This document shows, piece after piece, positions 23,148 to 36,081 of a DNA stretch of 64,000 nt; the first letter of the stretch is position 1, and every line of letters starts with the position of its first letter. The notes beneath the pieces were generated by a model that saw only the letters and a list, made by a program, of their open reading frames with translations, did no database searches and was not told the origin of the DNA. A program made the translations under genes and the position numbers. Source of the DNA: Pezizomycotina sp. ARF18 (lineage: Eukaryota > Ascomycota); contig AZLU01000031.1 of the NCBI GenBank assembly GCA_002224055.1, forward strand, positions 221,665-285,664, written 5' to 3'.

Positions 23148-24473
23148 TCAAACAGCAGTAACCGTTACCTCCGTCTTCTTGAATATCTGCCCCTCAGGCA
23201 TCGCATGCGACATATCGTCCAATGATAAGTCTGATTCATTGGTATCATCCCTATTCCCTGTTTGAACTCTTGCTTCGTAGTGCCCATATCCACAGATTCG
23301 AGGATCACGGCACCGCTGCCATCCTCCGACGGCATAGTCTTCCATCCACTCCTGCTTTGCCTCGACGATGCGAATCTGTTTCCTGATTTCTCGATATTCC
23401 CACGGCCCGTCCGCCATTGCTTGCGCCGGTCGATCCGGAGTCGCCTTCATACCAATCCGAGCATTTTCATGAACAGAGGCTTGAGTAGAGGTAACGAACC
23501 GCAGATTATGCCGACGTTTACCTCTATCTCGCTCCAAACGCACGCCGATACATTGCTTGCGCTCATAATTAGCTATAAGAAAGCCTATACGGTAGCAGGG
23601 GACACTTACTCCCAGGTTGGGTCCTTCGTAACGCTCGTCTTTTTCAGTGAGTCCAGCCTTAGCAAGCCTACAATCACCACAAAGCCACCAACCGCAAAGC
23701 ACAATATCAAACCCAATCTCTGTTTCCTCGGCAACTGGACGTTCCACATCGTCTTCATAGGCAGAATGTTAGATTATTATATCACTGGCTATGTTTAGAG
23801 CTGCGTTGGTATAGAAAAACGCAGTCGGTTGAAACATTTCGCCTGCCCTGTTGCTTCAAGTTCAAGGTCCCAGACCCCACGAATGGGCATACATTGAAAT
23901 GCGGCGGCGGCGGTACAGCCAATATGGGTTCCAGCGACAAAGATCATGACGGCGATGATATAGAGTCGGAGGTGTGGAAGAAGGCGGTAGAGAAGGAACA
24001 AGATTGAGAGTTTGACCCAGCCGACTACGCTGAAGTAGAAAATTTGGCCCCAGTAGAAGAGCTATGGCTCATAAAATCAACGGGTTAGTCTGGGCCGGGG
24101 CACCGAGCGCGTATAAGAGTTCATGGAATACTTACGTAGACACCTTTCGCGACGTTGACCGTGGGCGATAATCGTATGTATGATAGCGAAGCCGTATAGC
24201 ATCTCTATAAGACCCTTGTTAGCGCTCACCTCCAGGGTAGATGAGATGTCAAAGAAAGTGCTCTACTCACGGCCCATATTTGCCGCTCCCAGGCCAAAAG
24301 ACTCTAGGACGGCCATTATCGCACAGAAGTCATCCCACCAAGACTCGCCTTGGTCATCCTTAACTTGACCCATAACCTCGCCAAAACGACGAACAGGGCG
24401 AGGCTGTCGTGCTTACGATGACCGATACGATTTCCTGGAATTTGGACGGCGCGCTCGCTATTTTTGTCATCAT
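23148..24473 (-). CDS. Second PTH11-like receptor, frame broken
   Basis: Predicted seven-helix membrane receptor of the same class as the gene at 15088-17110. The likely start is the ATG pair at 24473. A first helix (F-Q-E-I-V-S-V-I-V-S-T, then A-L-F-V-V-L-A-R-L-W-V-K) is followed by E-S-W-W-D-D-F-C-A-I-M-A. Short introns start GTGAGT near 24282 and GTAAGT near 24135. The next exon carries L-F-Y-W-G-Q-I-F-Y-F-S-V-V-G-W-V-K-L-S-I, then R-L-L-P-H-L-R-L-Y-I-I-A-V-M, and the loop Cys in F-Q-C-M-P-I-R-G-V-W. A further helix (L-I-L-C-F-A-V-G-G-F-V-V-I-V-G-L-L-R-L) is near 23700. A charged tail of about 150 residues ends at 23148. Two frame changes fall in the first 130 bases; the splice sites look normal. 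Ligand unknown. Confidence 0.7.
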
Positions 24474-26907
24474 CTTGAAGGTTTTTACGGCATGTGAGGA
24501 GTGCGAGCGTATATCTTCGTAGTATCTTGTTGTTATGCACAAACAAGAAATCCCCAGAGATTTTAAAAGAATATTGAGATAATCGTTATACTGACTGATA
24601 ATCAGCATGAATAAGAAACTCCTGATAGATAATGCAGTTTTCAGGTCCAGAGAGGGAAACTGGAAGTGTTAGAAAGACAGGGTCTGAGATATATAAAGGA
24701 CCCAAATTTGCGGACATTATTCGAAAGACAGACCATACAAAATACCGATCACTTCTGACTTCATTCATTATAACCTCGTTCTTACTCTGTAAAGGAGGCG
24801 ACTCCTTTTCTCTCATGACTGGTTTGCTACGTGACCGCTGAAATGTTCTCCTTCGATGTCAGAATACTCGATTCTTATTCACTTGCATCTAAATTACTTC
24901 TTTAATTACTTCTCACATGCGGGCCTTTTCTTCGGTGAGGGGAGCTTGTGGGGGCGGATTTGTGCTACACGATCCGACGCTCTGTTTCATGTGTTCAGGC
25001 TTTACCACGGACGCCACCTGCGCAAGCCTAGCAAACCATTTTATCCAGCCGCCGTAACTTAGAGAAAAACTTCCCAATAGAGATAGAAAGAAAATCGAAG
25101 ACTTTGACACCGAAGGGCGCAAAAATTGGAGGATTATAAAATAGAGGCTGCAGCGGGACGATCCTTAGTCTGTTCGAGAGCTTGTTTTCTCGCATTTGTT
25201 GCCTCCATGAGGTTTGCTCACGGATTTGTTTGTCAAACGAGAAGGCAGTCGCGGAGGCGAGCCCGAGAGCAAACCAAAAGGGTATAACTGCCGGCCGCTG
25301 GGCGTCTGCGACTAAGTGCGCGACCCCATTGGCTTCGGAGGTGTTCCAAGCAGGTTTAGTACCCTGCAAACTATCTTGACGATACAGCAAACGGCTCGAA
25401 GGTTCACTAATGTTCTATACTGTCAGTGACCGCTTTGTTCTATCTCACTTTACTGTTCTCTGATACGGGATATTGATACAAAAATATAGAAATTACTGAG
25501 TAGTAGTATTTGGAGAATCCGTATTCGAGTTATACGGAAACTTTGTTTGTGATCTGCACTGATTTTCGAGGTGAGATTGCATTTTGTTAAGTAGATTGAC
25601 ATATAGGGCTTAAAATTGCTATACTGATTTCTCACCTTTGTGGCAAGCTCTCGCTTCGAACTGCATGATTAGGAGAAAACGCCGACAATTGGAGAATAGT
25701 AAACAACGCTGGTTTGTTTATCGCTGGCTATTTATCTCGTTATAGTTTCTCCTTGTGTGCTTTGATCGATCCAGGGTCTATCGTGGTTCCCCTCCTGAAT
25801 CGTGCACAATTGAAACCCACTTCGCCGGGTGGTTCAAACTTCAAGGTCTTCACCGCGAGTGGGGCTTTGTCTGGTGGCCTTTCCCGATGATTGCCCCCTT
25901 TTCTTTATACCCCCTTGAAGATCGACACCTTATTTCGCGACGCTGGAGCGTTGTGTGTGGTGCAGATAAGCAGAGGATGAAAGCTTAGATAAACACTCAG
26001 TTGCCTGTATACTGCTAAGCATATATAGAGATTTAATTAAATTTCTGGTTCAATAATACTATCATCGTGATATTGCTCGGGTAAGAATCGCTATCCAGAG
26101 AGCCTGTAAAGCCCTCTCTCTTGTTTTTTTCAAGGAGAGAACCCCCGGATTCCCTGCGGTGTGTTTGATCTCAGAATTCCTACACATCGGGTTCCTAGAG
26201 AAAAGAACAAAGAACATCCTCAACGCTTAGATTGAAAGAAATATACAGTATACGGTGTGATAGGAAGATATATTATATTATACACTCTTAGAATATAATG
26301 GTCTGCAATTACCAGAACGGTATTGTCTACATATGTCTTACGCCAAAGGGCGCATTTCTCTTCCTGCGGAACGAAAACAATCTCCCTTCGGAAACTCATG
26401 ATCGGGAGCTGAGCTAGGAAGAGAGTTGCCGTGGGTCCTCCTGCCGCCGATATGGCAATTTCTCCGTTATTGCCTGCTGCTGGCTCTTTTACGTTATTCA
26501 TCCGCCCACGAAGTCTCCTATTGGAGTATCTAAAGGAATTAGTTGTCGCCAATTAATTGTAAGCCTTAACTACGTTGCAAGCGATGGCGGCGGATTCTGG
26601 AAATTCATTAGAGTCGAAGTCTATAGAGTATTCGCCTGAAGTTCCGAGAGCTATCGTTCAGGATCATGCGTTGAGCTTTCTGTGAAAAATGACTAGTGTC
26701 TCGATATCCTTCGTCCGGTATCGGAGATATAATTATACTATTGTGGAAAATTCCCCTTTTTATTTATATTTTTAAGTTACAGAAAATCAGGATGAATATC
26801 GCCCGTCCTAACAGCGCCAATGAACCTCCTACTCTCGGGTGAACTCTACAGAACAATTCTTATCATTGATATCCAGATCCTCCATCTCGTTCTATCATCG
26901 TCATCTG
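24474..26907. other. Long intergenic stretch, one possible small gene
   Basis: A minus-strand ORF at 25028-25390 has coding-like sequence (A-V-I-P-F-W-F-A-L-G-L-A-S-A-T-A-F-S-F-D, perhaps one membrane segment) and may continue in another frame to 24913. I cannot assign it. Elsewhere only AT-rich noncoding DNA is seen. Confidence 0.3.
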
Positions 26908-28129
26908 CTACAGTTCTTCCCTTGAAGCTCTTATCTGATCCCAGAAACTAACCAGCTCCCTCCTATCTTCCTCATATACAGCACAAATTTGAGCTTCTTG
27001 CTGCGGACATGTCCCCAGCGCGGTATACCCCAACCTTTGCAGCTCCAGCGTCTTCAAATCTCCTAGAGCTCTTTTACAAGTTTTGAATATCAAAAACCAT
27101 GACTCTATAGTGTGGTCGATATACACCTCCTTCAAACTCAACTTCTCAACCCGATCAGGTAGGATAGTATGTCTTTCAGGCAAAGTCGGATTCCGTCATT
27201 CTTCTCCTCGCGATCGAGAGTGATGTTAAATGTAAGCTTGGATCACATCGCCCACGCGCCTGAAGAAACACATTAGCGGGACTGGTCTATGTGAGTCTTC
27301 GGGTTCCAATCCCAGTTTGTCACGTCGTAATGACTCGGCGGGTACGGAAGCGTCTCGTCGAGGCGTGCGAGCGTCCAGAGTAGTTGATCTGGGTGGATTT
27401 GCAGGAGCTAGATACGTGCTGTATTCCGTCCATGTGGGTTTCTAGCTTCTTTATCCTGGAGAAGTTGGCGTAGTAAGTTGCTTTATCCCAAGCTGACCCA
27501 TCTTCCAATAGCTTCGCACCGGGTAGGTTTCCGACAAGGTCGTTAAATAGTCGTAGTCTAATCCGTCCAATTCTAGAGACCTGAGTCCTGGAGTAGAGAA
27601 TAGTCCCCAAGTATATTTAAACTCACCTGATCAATATACTCGTCACAAGTTGGTCGGGAACTTCTTTCCCGTTCTTCCCTTGTTAACTTCAATGTTAAAC
27701 TCTCGATATTCGCGTAGCAAAATGAGAATAGTTCCCGAGCTGCGTCCTATAAGATACAGTCCAATCGGGTAAGGAGTCTGTAAAGTGATCATATTCCGCT
27801 GGATCGCTGTATAAAAACCCCGCTTGTATATGAAGAATGGCACGACCGATGAGGGACGAAGGGTTAGTTCCTTGATGTAGCCCGCGAGAGGTTGAGAGGT
27901 GGTAGTAGTGGAAGTTAAGAAACGGGTTTGATAGGAGAAGTATTCGCGCCCTCGTGCGGTTTTGACGCTTCGGAAGAGGACGGAGCGGCAGGCGGAGAGG
28001 AGAACGCGGTTGGTTTGGGATAGCGAACGGAGGAGTTCAAGCTCTTCGGGAGAAGATGCGGAGAGGGATGCGATTACTGGCAAACGAGCTCTAATGGAAG
28101 AGATGGCTGCGAGGAGGGTTGGAACTCAT
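26908..28129 (-). CDS. F-box/LRR-like protein, frame broken
   Basis: Probable substrate adaptor of an SCF ubiquitin ligase. The ATG at 28129 precedes, after one frame change, the F-box start L-P-L-E-L-V-C-Q. A missing G just after it would join this to V-I-A-S-L-S and then L-R-S-L-S-Q-T-N-R-V-L-L-S-A-C-R-S-V-L-F, the usual second half of a fungal F-box. The downstream part holds Leu-rich strands (Y-I-K-E-L-T-L-R-P; I-R-L-R-L-F-N-D-L-V; V-E-K-L-S-L-K-E-V-Y-I; L-K-T-L-E-L-Q-R-L-G-Y) compatible with divergent leucine-rich repeats. It ends at 26908. At least three frame changes interrupt it (about 28085, 27640 and 27200). It resembles the F-box genes at 53.8-60.7 kb in organisation but is separated from them by the E cluster. 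Confidence 0.55.
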
Positions 28130-29085
28130 GGCGGTCAGAACTATGGGCACCAGCAAGCAATGGGGGATGGAGTTTAAAAGGAACAGTGAACGACTGGACG
28201 TGCATACAATTGTTCAATATCTTGAGACTTTTTGTAGTTAAGCAATATAAAATCATTCAGACAGGTGGATCGGGAGGTCCGGGTCTGTCTTTATATAAAT
28301 ATATCCTAGGAACGGAAGGTAATTCGAAGAAACATTCGTCTTCTATGAACTGTCATTTGTGGCTCATTCCGGAGTCGTGTTCGTGTTCAGCTTAAAACGC
28401 AAGCAAGCGGGAGCCTTTTAAGCATTTACACAGGATAACGTCAGCAAACCTTTTTAGAGATGTTTTATTCAGGTACTAATTCGATGATACTTTCCTGGGA
28501 ATATACTGGACAAACGACGTTTTTGTTGCCAGGAAGTTCCGCTGCTGATCAACGCACCGACTAACCCGCTGGAAATTCGGAGGAAGCCCCGGCGGGTTAC
28601 GCCAATAGTTCCTGGCAGGAGAAAGGAAGTCGTTAAGCGATACTTAACTTCCTCCTGGAAGATAAGCATACGCAGGTATGTACAATTTGAGTATCAGGTA
28701 GAAAGGTACAATATACTGCATATATAGGCGGATATTCTTGCGATTTCGTTCAAGTTGATACTAACAGCTTTATAAGTATCTCACGGATGATTCATCTGAC
28801 AACTAGTAGCGGACCATAGTGTATTAAATATCAAGAGAATAAAGATATCATATACAATGATACATCATTCGACTTCAATATAAAGCGATAACATATAAAG
28901 AAACTACAATATAAAGCGATAACATATAAAGAAACTGCTCTAACACTAACGCGTTATAACGAGCTCGAAAAAGAATAGCCTGGAATCGTATCCTCAGCCG
29001 TATTAGATATTCTACAGCGAGAGAAAGAATAACCATACCTCAATTTATATCTTTGTCCTTGACCAATTACGAGAACTCTAGTAGT
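28130..29085. other. Intergenic with a 31-bp tandem repeat
   Basis: A 31-bp unit beginning CAATATAAAGCGATAACATA is present twice, head to tail, at 28876-28906 and 28907-28937, differing only at the last base. I see nothing else. Confidence 0.6.
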
Positions 29086-29794
29086 TTAGGTCGTGGTGAA
29101 TAGCCCAGCACTTGGACGAACGGATCTCCGAGCCGAGCTTAACGGAAAAGTCTTTAAACCGCTGTTTACAGTTCGTTTTTCCGTGCGCTCCGTGGGAAGC
29201 CTATCATAAGTAGTATCATCAACTGCAGTTGGTATCGTTTCCTTTTTTTGCCCTGGAACAGGTTGGTATCCTTGACGCAATCTTTCCCCCCTGTATTCTT
29301 GACCGTTTCCCATGGACAATCATGACACTTGAAGGCTTCGCCTTGCTTTTCAAGTTCTCGATAACACCACTCTCGGAAACATTCCTTGCAGTCACCGGCG
29401 CTCACCGGCGGACCGTGCGTTTGGTCATAATCGTCCTGCAGTTCGTCCGCGATCTTCGAGAAATGATGGTCATGACTGGGGAAACTATTGGGGAGTATGG
29501 AATTTTCAACCCGCTGTTTCCTTATAAGTTCCATCCAGGGCCTTAAAAGTTCCATCCACAGCGCTGCCGCTTTGTGGGAGGGTGCGTTTTGAGTGAAGGA
29601 GGTTGTGGAGACGAGGCTATGGCAGGGGAAGAAGCCGTGGAGACAGCCAGCACGGGATTCGCGGGAGCGCTCTGATTCCCTTTGTTTCGGAAACGGCCCC
29701 ACCATGGTTGGTTTTTCTTGCTCGGTTCGCCGGTGCCAGGGGGAGCAGCGAGGGCGGTGGTGACTAAGACTGCGGCAAGAAGAGCTACCCTCAT
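29086..29794 (-). CDS. E1: small secreted protein with double C-x2-C core, frame broken
   Basis: Predicted extracellular protein of unknown role; candidate effector by context only. The ATG at 29794 begins a signal peptide (M-R-V-A-L-L-A-A-V-L-V-T-T-A-L-A-A, cleavage about residue 17). An aromatic/basic stretch follows (W-W-G-R-F-R-N-K-G-N-Q), then a Ser/Pro linker. A first frame change near 29550 leads to the core C-K-E-C-F-R-E-W-C-Y-R .. F-K-C-H-D-C-P-W-E, then a single Cys in G-G-K-D-C. A second frame change leads to the C-terminal block D-D-T-T-Y-D-R-L-P and the ending S-A-G-L-F before a stop at 29086. Uniquely, the core has W-E for W-G and Y-R for Y-P. Its closest relative is E2, which shares the flanks on both sides of the core. 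Confidence 0.7.
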
Positions 29795-30560
29795 CGTTGG
29801 CAGGATATATAAATTGGGCAGTATATGTATGAGAGGAAGTTGAAGGGGAGAGAGGGAGGAACAATCAAAAAAGAAGAAAATCTTGATAATATATGTTTCG
29901 TTCTTGTGTAGGGATTGAATGACCATAAGAAGTCATCGAAGGGATGATTCCTAGCGTATATATGCTTTCTTCGATCCAAGATGAGTCGTCAAATTAAGGC
30001 AATTTCACGATCGAGATGCCTCCCGATATATCGCCATTGAGGCACTGGTAATACTTCTTTTATGCTTCAAAGGCCACCAGTGCAACATATAGCCTTAATG
30101 TAATGACCAAGACGCTGGAAGAAATGCGGGTTTCTCACACTAGATGGCTTAGCCTTTAAAACCTCGCCTCAGTGTGCGCATAATTATTGCGCCGGCAATA
30201 CCCTGGGAAAACGACTAAAGGACTTGAAACGGCCGCATGGAACCATTTCCCGGGTCAACCGAGTAGGATGTGGCCGTAATGAAACGTAGCGGATCAGTGT
30301 AGCAAAAATTCTTGGCCGATAATTCGATCGCGACTAAATGTTTTGCAAGAATCAATACTAGTAGATCTCTCTCTTTCCGCCTTGCAGCAACTGACAGGAA
30401 TCTGGCAGATGCCTCGGTACTTTGCTGCGTTTTTATAAGGTGTTCACTCTAACGAACGGGACTATGGTTCATCCTATCAACTTGAACAAATCGATAAATC
30501 TATATGTTCACGTCTCTTTTGTGAGAGGGCGCTGTGCGAGAACTTCTGAGATACGAATAA
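29795..30560 (-). promoter_or_regulatory. Upstream region of E1, duplicated upstream of E2
   Basis: From about 29980 to 30560 this noncoding DNA aligns by eye with 36600-37110. Shared anchors include CCCGATATATCGC-like, ATATAGCCTTAA, AGAAGAAAT-like, GCGCATAAT and CCGATAATTC, in the same order and spacing. The first 60 bases upstream of the ATG are pyrimidine-rich on the coding strand. It probably contains the promoter, but no specific site can be named. Confidence 0.55.
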
Positions 30561-31019
30561 AGACGTCGGACGCCGATTGTCCCCCGCGCAAGGTATGAAT
30601 ATGTCAGTAGAATTGACATAAGTGATTAAATGCTTTTGTAGAATTCATCGCTTCAAATATGTATGTAAAGTCGGTGTTTCTCCTGGATAGATACTTCGGT
30701 GTAGAGGGACGCTATGTACAATATTTCCGTATGACCAGAACACTAAAATGAAACAAACAGAATTGACGAAAGGAAAGCGAAACAAGATGTACTTGTAGTA
30801 CAGGAGGAACATACATCGAACAAACCTCGGCTCTGGAGAATACACAAAAATAGAAATAAAGGATAACGCCGTAACACGACATGACATAATAACGGGAACT
30901 TTCTATTTACAGTTTTCGTTGGTTATTGCTCATAACTATAACGTCTAACAGTTGGACGAGAAAATCTTTTGGCTGAACTGAAAAAGAAAATATCCCAAAC
31001 GCCGTTGACAATTTATCTT
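30561..31019. other. Short intergenic stretch between E1 upstream region and E2
   Basis: A minus-strand ORF at 30645-30887 is hydrophobic but has no recognisable motif and is likely chance. Nothing else seen. Confidence 0.35.
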
Positions 31020-31538
31020 CCAATCAGGCCTGCGGGAAGCCCATCCTAAGTAGTGTAATCAGATTCGTCAGACACCGTTTCCCTTTTTCGGTCCTTGAAC
31101 GTTCTTGGCGCTCTTCGCGGTCTACTAGATACTGTGCATTTGGTCATGATCGTCTTAGAGTTCGTCTGAGGTATATCAGAAATGATCGTCGTGATTGGAC
31201 GAACTTGAAGTCCTTGGGGAAGAACTTGAGGTCTTTAAAGAGGAACTTGAGACTTCTGAGGAAGAACTGGACTTCGTTTTCAACTGATACGTCTCCTTGT
31301 GAGCTTCATCCAGGTCGTTGCCGTCATATGGAAAACCATTGTGGGAGGAAGCCGTGGAGGATGACGCAACAGTGGAAGATGTCCCAGACGACGATATTTT
31401 CGCGGAAGATGACGTCGTGGAGGTAGACGGCACAGCATTCGCAGCAGCGTTATGGCTTGCTTTTTTCCATCCAAAAATGGGAGCGGGAGCAGCGAGGGCT
31501 GTAGTGGCCAAGACGGCAGTAAGAATAGCCACCCTCAT
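31020..31538 (-). pseudogene. E2: truncated E-family secreted protein lacking the Cys core
   Basis: The ORF 31538-31176 (120 residues) starts with a family signal peptide (M-R-V-A-I-L-T-A-V-L-A-T-T-A-L-A-A) and has F-G-W-K-K-A-S-H-N in place of the basic/aromatic stretch. It then becomes almost entirely Ser/Thr (runs of SSSSS) and contains no Cys. Below the stop, the DNA down to about 31020 still aligns with E1: the S-N-H-D-D-H-F segment matches E1 S-H-D-H-H-F, and the following bases match E1 up to and beyond the core with several stops. The C-x2-C core itself is missing, as if deleted. The protein could still be made as a short secreted Ser-rich peptide. Its promoter region is cut off by copia copy 2, which starts about 20 bp upstream of the ATG. 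Confidence 0.65.
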
Positions 31539-31558
31539 CTTTGATAGGACAGGGAGAT

Positions 31559-31870
31559 TGCTGGCGCAGATGTATGGTATGATATCTAATAATGTAGGAT
31601 GGGATCGAACTTGTGGATTTAACTACTAAACTAACTAGACTAACTAAGGGAATATACGATACTATATATAATAAACTAATAATACTATAATCTTAATATA
31701 ATATATAGTCTACCTCGACGGCTCGTAGAGCCTTATCGTTATAATTTTTTTAATATCTCTAGCTAAGATCTTAATATCTCTAGCTAAAGTTCCTTATTCC
31801 TTAGCTATATAAGTATTATTTTAATACCTATAGACTTATTATACCTCTTTAGTATACCTAATAGCTAGTA
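31559..31870 (-). repeat. 3' LTR of copia copy 2
   Basis: The outer edge (31559-31680) is little mutated; the inner part is strongly mutated. It abuts the E2 5' region and could supply or block transcription there. Confidence 0.92.
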
Positions 31871-34800
31871 CCTCCTCTTATTAATAATACTAATAATCTT
31901 TATCCTATCTTCTTATACCTATAGCCTTTATAGCGCTATCGTAAAATATCTTTATAAATAGTTTAGTAAGTATATCCGCGATATTATCCTCTAATCTTAT
32001 ATATTAAGGCTTAATAGTTCTTTCTTAAACTAGTTCTCTTATAAAGTAATATTATATATCGATATACTTATTCTACTATAGTATTTAGAATCCTTTATAA
32101 TATTAATAGTACTTTAATTATCTATATATATCTCGATACTATTAGGAGCCTTAAACTTAAAGGCTCGCTATATATCCTTTAATATCTAAAATACCTAGAA
32201 AGCTTTCTATAAAGCCTCCCTATAGCTATATATTCTACTTAGTACTACTAGTAGCTATAATACGTTATTCTTTAATAATATAAGATAGCTATTCTATTAA
32301 ACGTTATTATATAGCCGATAATAGATCTATAAATAAGCTTATATTCGGTCTAGTTAGCGTTTATATAAATATAGATCTAATATTTTATTCTCTATCTTAT
32401 AAATATAATATGTAAGCGTATAATTAAGGATCTTCCTAATATTATAATACTTTTTTATTATTTTTTATAAGTTTAGTTTACTTTACTAACGTATTACCTT
32501 AATATTAAGATAATAAAGGTATTAGTTAGCCTAGTAAATAGAGTATAGATTAAACTTCTTATTATCTATCGATACTATACTACCGATATAGTATTTTAAT
32601 TCTTCGTTTAAGGGATACTTCTTTTTTTTATAGGAGTACTAATCCTAGAGGTATCCTCGAGCTTAAATCTCTTAAGAGCGATTATATATATATAGACTAA
32701 TATAGTATTAGGCGCTATTATTTTTTAGACCTAGTCCGTTTTATCTATATACCTAAAAAATAGATTACTAGCTCTATATCCTTATCTTAAAGTATAAACT
32801 AAGATCTCGCTTAAGTATCTTATTTTATATTATTAGATCTAGCTATTAATAAATTATTAACGTAGATAATTATTATTAGCTAATAATCTTTACTAATAAA
32901 TAAACTATTATTAAGCTAATAAACTTTAAATTTTAGTAATTTAAAAACTAAGGTAAGTTTTTCGTATTATTTTTAAAGTAACTATTTAAGGCTATATAGA
33001 GTCTTTATTAACTAAACTAATTTATTAATTCCGCTCCCTTCTAGAGGTCTAATAATAATTCTCTACTTTAGTTTAGGTATAAAAAGGCTATTATTATATT
33101 TATCTACTTATATTTAAGATTAAGCTAGGCTACTAGTATAAAGAATAGCCTTATTATTAATATTTTAACTATTAATATATATATCTCGTCGTAATCGATC
33201 TCTTATTTATATAAGTCTCGAGCGACTAGTCTTAACTTAAATATTATAATCTAACCAGTAGTATCGCGTTTATATTTAAATACCTATTTATTATCGACGA
33301 TATTATCTTTTAGAAAGAGATTTTAAGAATCTATAGATTTTTATACGTCTTATTTTTAATCGAGAATAGTTTTTAATCTATCGATATATACTATTCTTTA
33401 TAGTTTATAAAGCTTATAGCCTCTTTATAAGTAATAGCTCTAATTTATTAATATATATTATTAATTCTTTATAGGCCTTTTTCTCTAAGGCGTATAGCTA
33501 TTAGATCTTTACTAACGTATTTTAGCCTATAGGGTATCTTTATAGTTTAACTACTGATCTTATCTTTAGCGATTTTAGGAATACGCCTATTATCTTTAGT
33601 TAATCGTTATAGATCTATCTTATAGTATCTACGTAACTTTTTCTATAAGAGTAAGTATCTTTAGATCTTAGCTATAGACTAGCGTTATTAAATCTTTTAC
33701 TCTTATCTTTAGGCTATTCTAGTCTAATCTTATAGATATCTAATTAATAATTAAAGTTAAGTTTTAATTATAATCTTAGCGCCGTCTATTTTATTTTAAC
33801 TAAACCTATTTAAGATATTTTAATATACTTAAAGGATCTTATTATCTTTTATAAAGTTACGTACTTTAAAGGTTAATTTAATCGGAATTTAATATCTCTA
33901 CGGATTAATACTTTACGATAGTAGGATCTAGACTTAGTAATATTATAAGCCTTTAGGCCTATAAAATATATCTTTTTAGTAGTATTATCTAGCTTTTTAA
34001 AGTTTACTATTAATATATACGTAATATAGTTTACTAAATATTTAAAGTTTAAGATATTAAGAGTTTACTTTTTATCTTTCCTATAGTATCGTCTATTTAC
34101 TATTCTTTAGTACCTTAAATAGCCTTAATAGTATAGTTATAAATTAGATTATAATAATTTACCGCCTTACTATAGCTACAGCGGTAATTCTAACGCGGCT
34201 AATATTACTTTAATTTATTAATAAGAATCTAATTAAGCTTCTTAGGTACGCTATTTTATTAAAATACGTATATAGCTAAGATATAGACTATAATCTACTT
34301 TATTATAGCGTCTATCAATTAAGGTATATTCTTTACCTTTATTATATTATGCTTAATAAGCTTAAGATTTAACTAACGTTTAGCTATCTTAAAATACTAT
34401 TAAAGTATAAGAATATTATCTCTACTTTTTATCTTTTATAAAATAAATCTAAAACTTCTAACTATTCCCTTAAGAAGATAATAAACCCTATATAATCTCT
34501 AAGGCTCTTTATATACGCCTATTAGTAAAAATCTAAAAAGATTATCTTTATTAGCTTATATTATCTAAATAGAGTTTCTCGCGGTTTAATATTCTTTAAT
34601 TTAATAAATTTATAAGCTTCGTAGTTAATATAGCTTTAAGGATCTTTACCGTCTTTAGTAATACGGTAATACTTTTATACTTAATTATTTACTTAATATA
34701 ATTTTTACCGTATATCTAAGCGTTTATATACTTTTTATATAGTAGTAAAGCTAAACTCTTTTTTATAGATATTATAATCTTACCTAAAATCTCTATAGTT

Positions 34801-36065
34801 CTATTTATAGTAGCTTTAATCTTAGCCCAGTCTATTATCATATATCTACCTTATTAGATTATTATTATATATTCTACCTTATCTATACGAGAGATCGAGA
34901 ATAGGTTATACTTTATCTTTAGAGCGTATAGCGTATTTTTAATTTAATAAGACTACACTATACTTCTATTAAGCTTTATAAATACTAAGCTAGTACCGAT
35001 AGCCTATAATACTTTTTTATTATCGATTATAATATTTTATAGCTTTAAGAGAGGTTTATAGGTTAAAAATACTTTTTTATTATCGTTATATAAGAAGATA
35101 CGCCTAAGTTAAGGAACTAATCGGATTATTCTTTAAAGCCGGTATCTTATATTAAGTTTATATTATAACTAATACCTATTATTACCGTTATCCTTCTTAT
35201 TTTTTATATACTTTCTATAGTTAGCCCTTTTATATCTAACCTTATTATAGTAGTAGTATTTACCCTTAAACTTATAAGCCTTTTATTTTCTTTAGATTTT
35301 ATCTTAGCTATTTTTTAAATAGCGCCTTATTATTTTTAGAGCTAACGTCTTTAGTATATCGTATTTTATACTTTATTTCTTTAACGAGTAGCGCCTCTCG
35401 AGTATATCGAGGGTCGTTCCTTTACTATTAAATCTATTATCTACTAAAGTTTAATATAATATTCTCTAGTCGCTATTAAGGTTACTATAAACGCGATTAA
35501 TAGCCTCTACTATAGCTATATTATTTTTTAAGCCTATACCTAGCTTCGTCTTCTTTACCGTCTCCGCCTTAGTCTTCTTTATTAAGATTAAACTTAATAT
35601 CTTATTATATGTTCTAATAAGATTTTAATACTTTATATAAATCCTTAAATATCGACTTTATTCTTAAATTAAATCTATCTTAATTATTTCCTAATATAAG
35701 GCTTACTAATAGTAGTAATAGCGATATATACTAAACTTAAGGTATCTTATACTTATTTACGCTACTATTAGTAGATCGTAGATAAGTATATTAAGTCTCT
35801 ACCTCGTAATAAGCTTCGATAATAGTATATACGCCTTTAAGTTATTATTTAATCTTTAGTACTTAGCTTTTACGTTGGCTACCGTAGCTTAAGCGGTTTA
35901 CTAGTAATATCTTAGACTTTATTATACTTAAGAACGTAATTATATATATATCTAATCGAGGTAATTTATAAGATTAGCCTTTAGCTTTACCTCGTTAAAC
36001 TTTAGTAAGAGAATATTATAGATATATTATTTAGGGAGATTAAGAAGTAAGTCTATATTTATTAA

Positions 36066-36081
36066 ATATATTACTAACCGG
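36066..36081 (-). other. Primer-binding site of copia copy 2
   Basis: The complement reads GGTTATAAGCCCGGTT, the same as in copies 1 and 3, directly next to the 5' LTR. Confidence 0.6.

Noticed and set aside
24913-25390. Possible membrane protein gene
   Set aside because: Some coding-like sequence is present, but no family, start or intron could be supported; noted only in the gap description.
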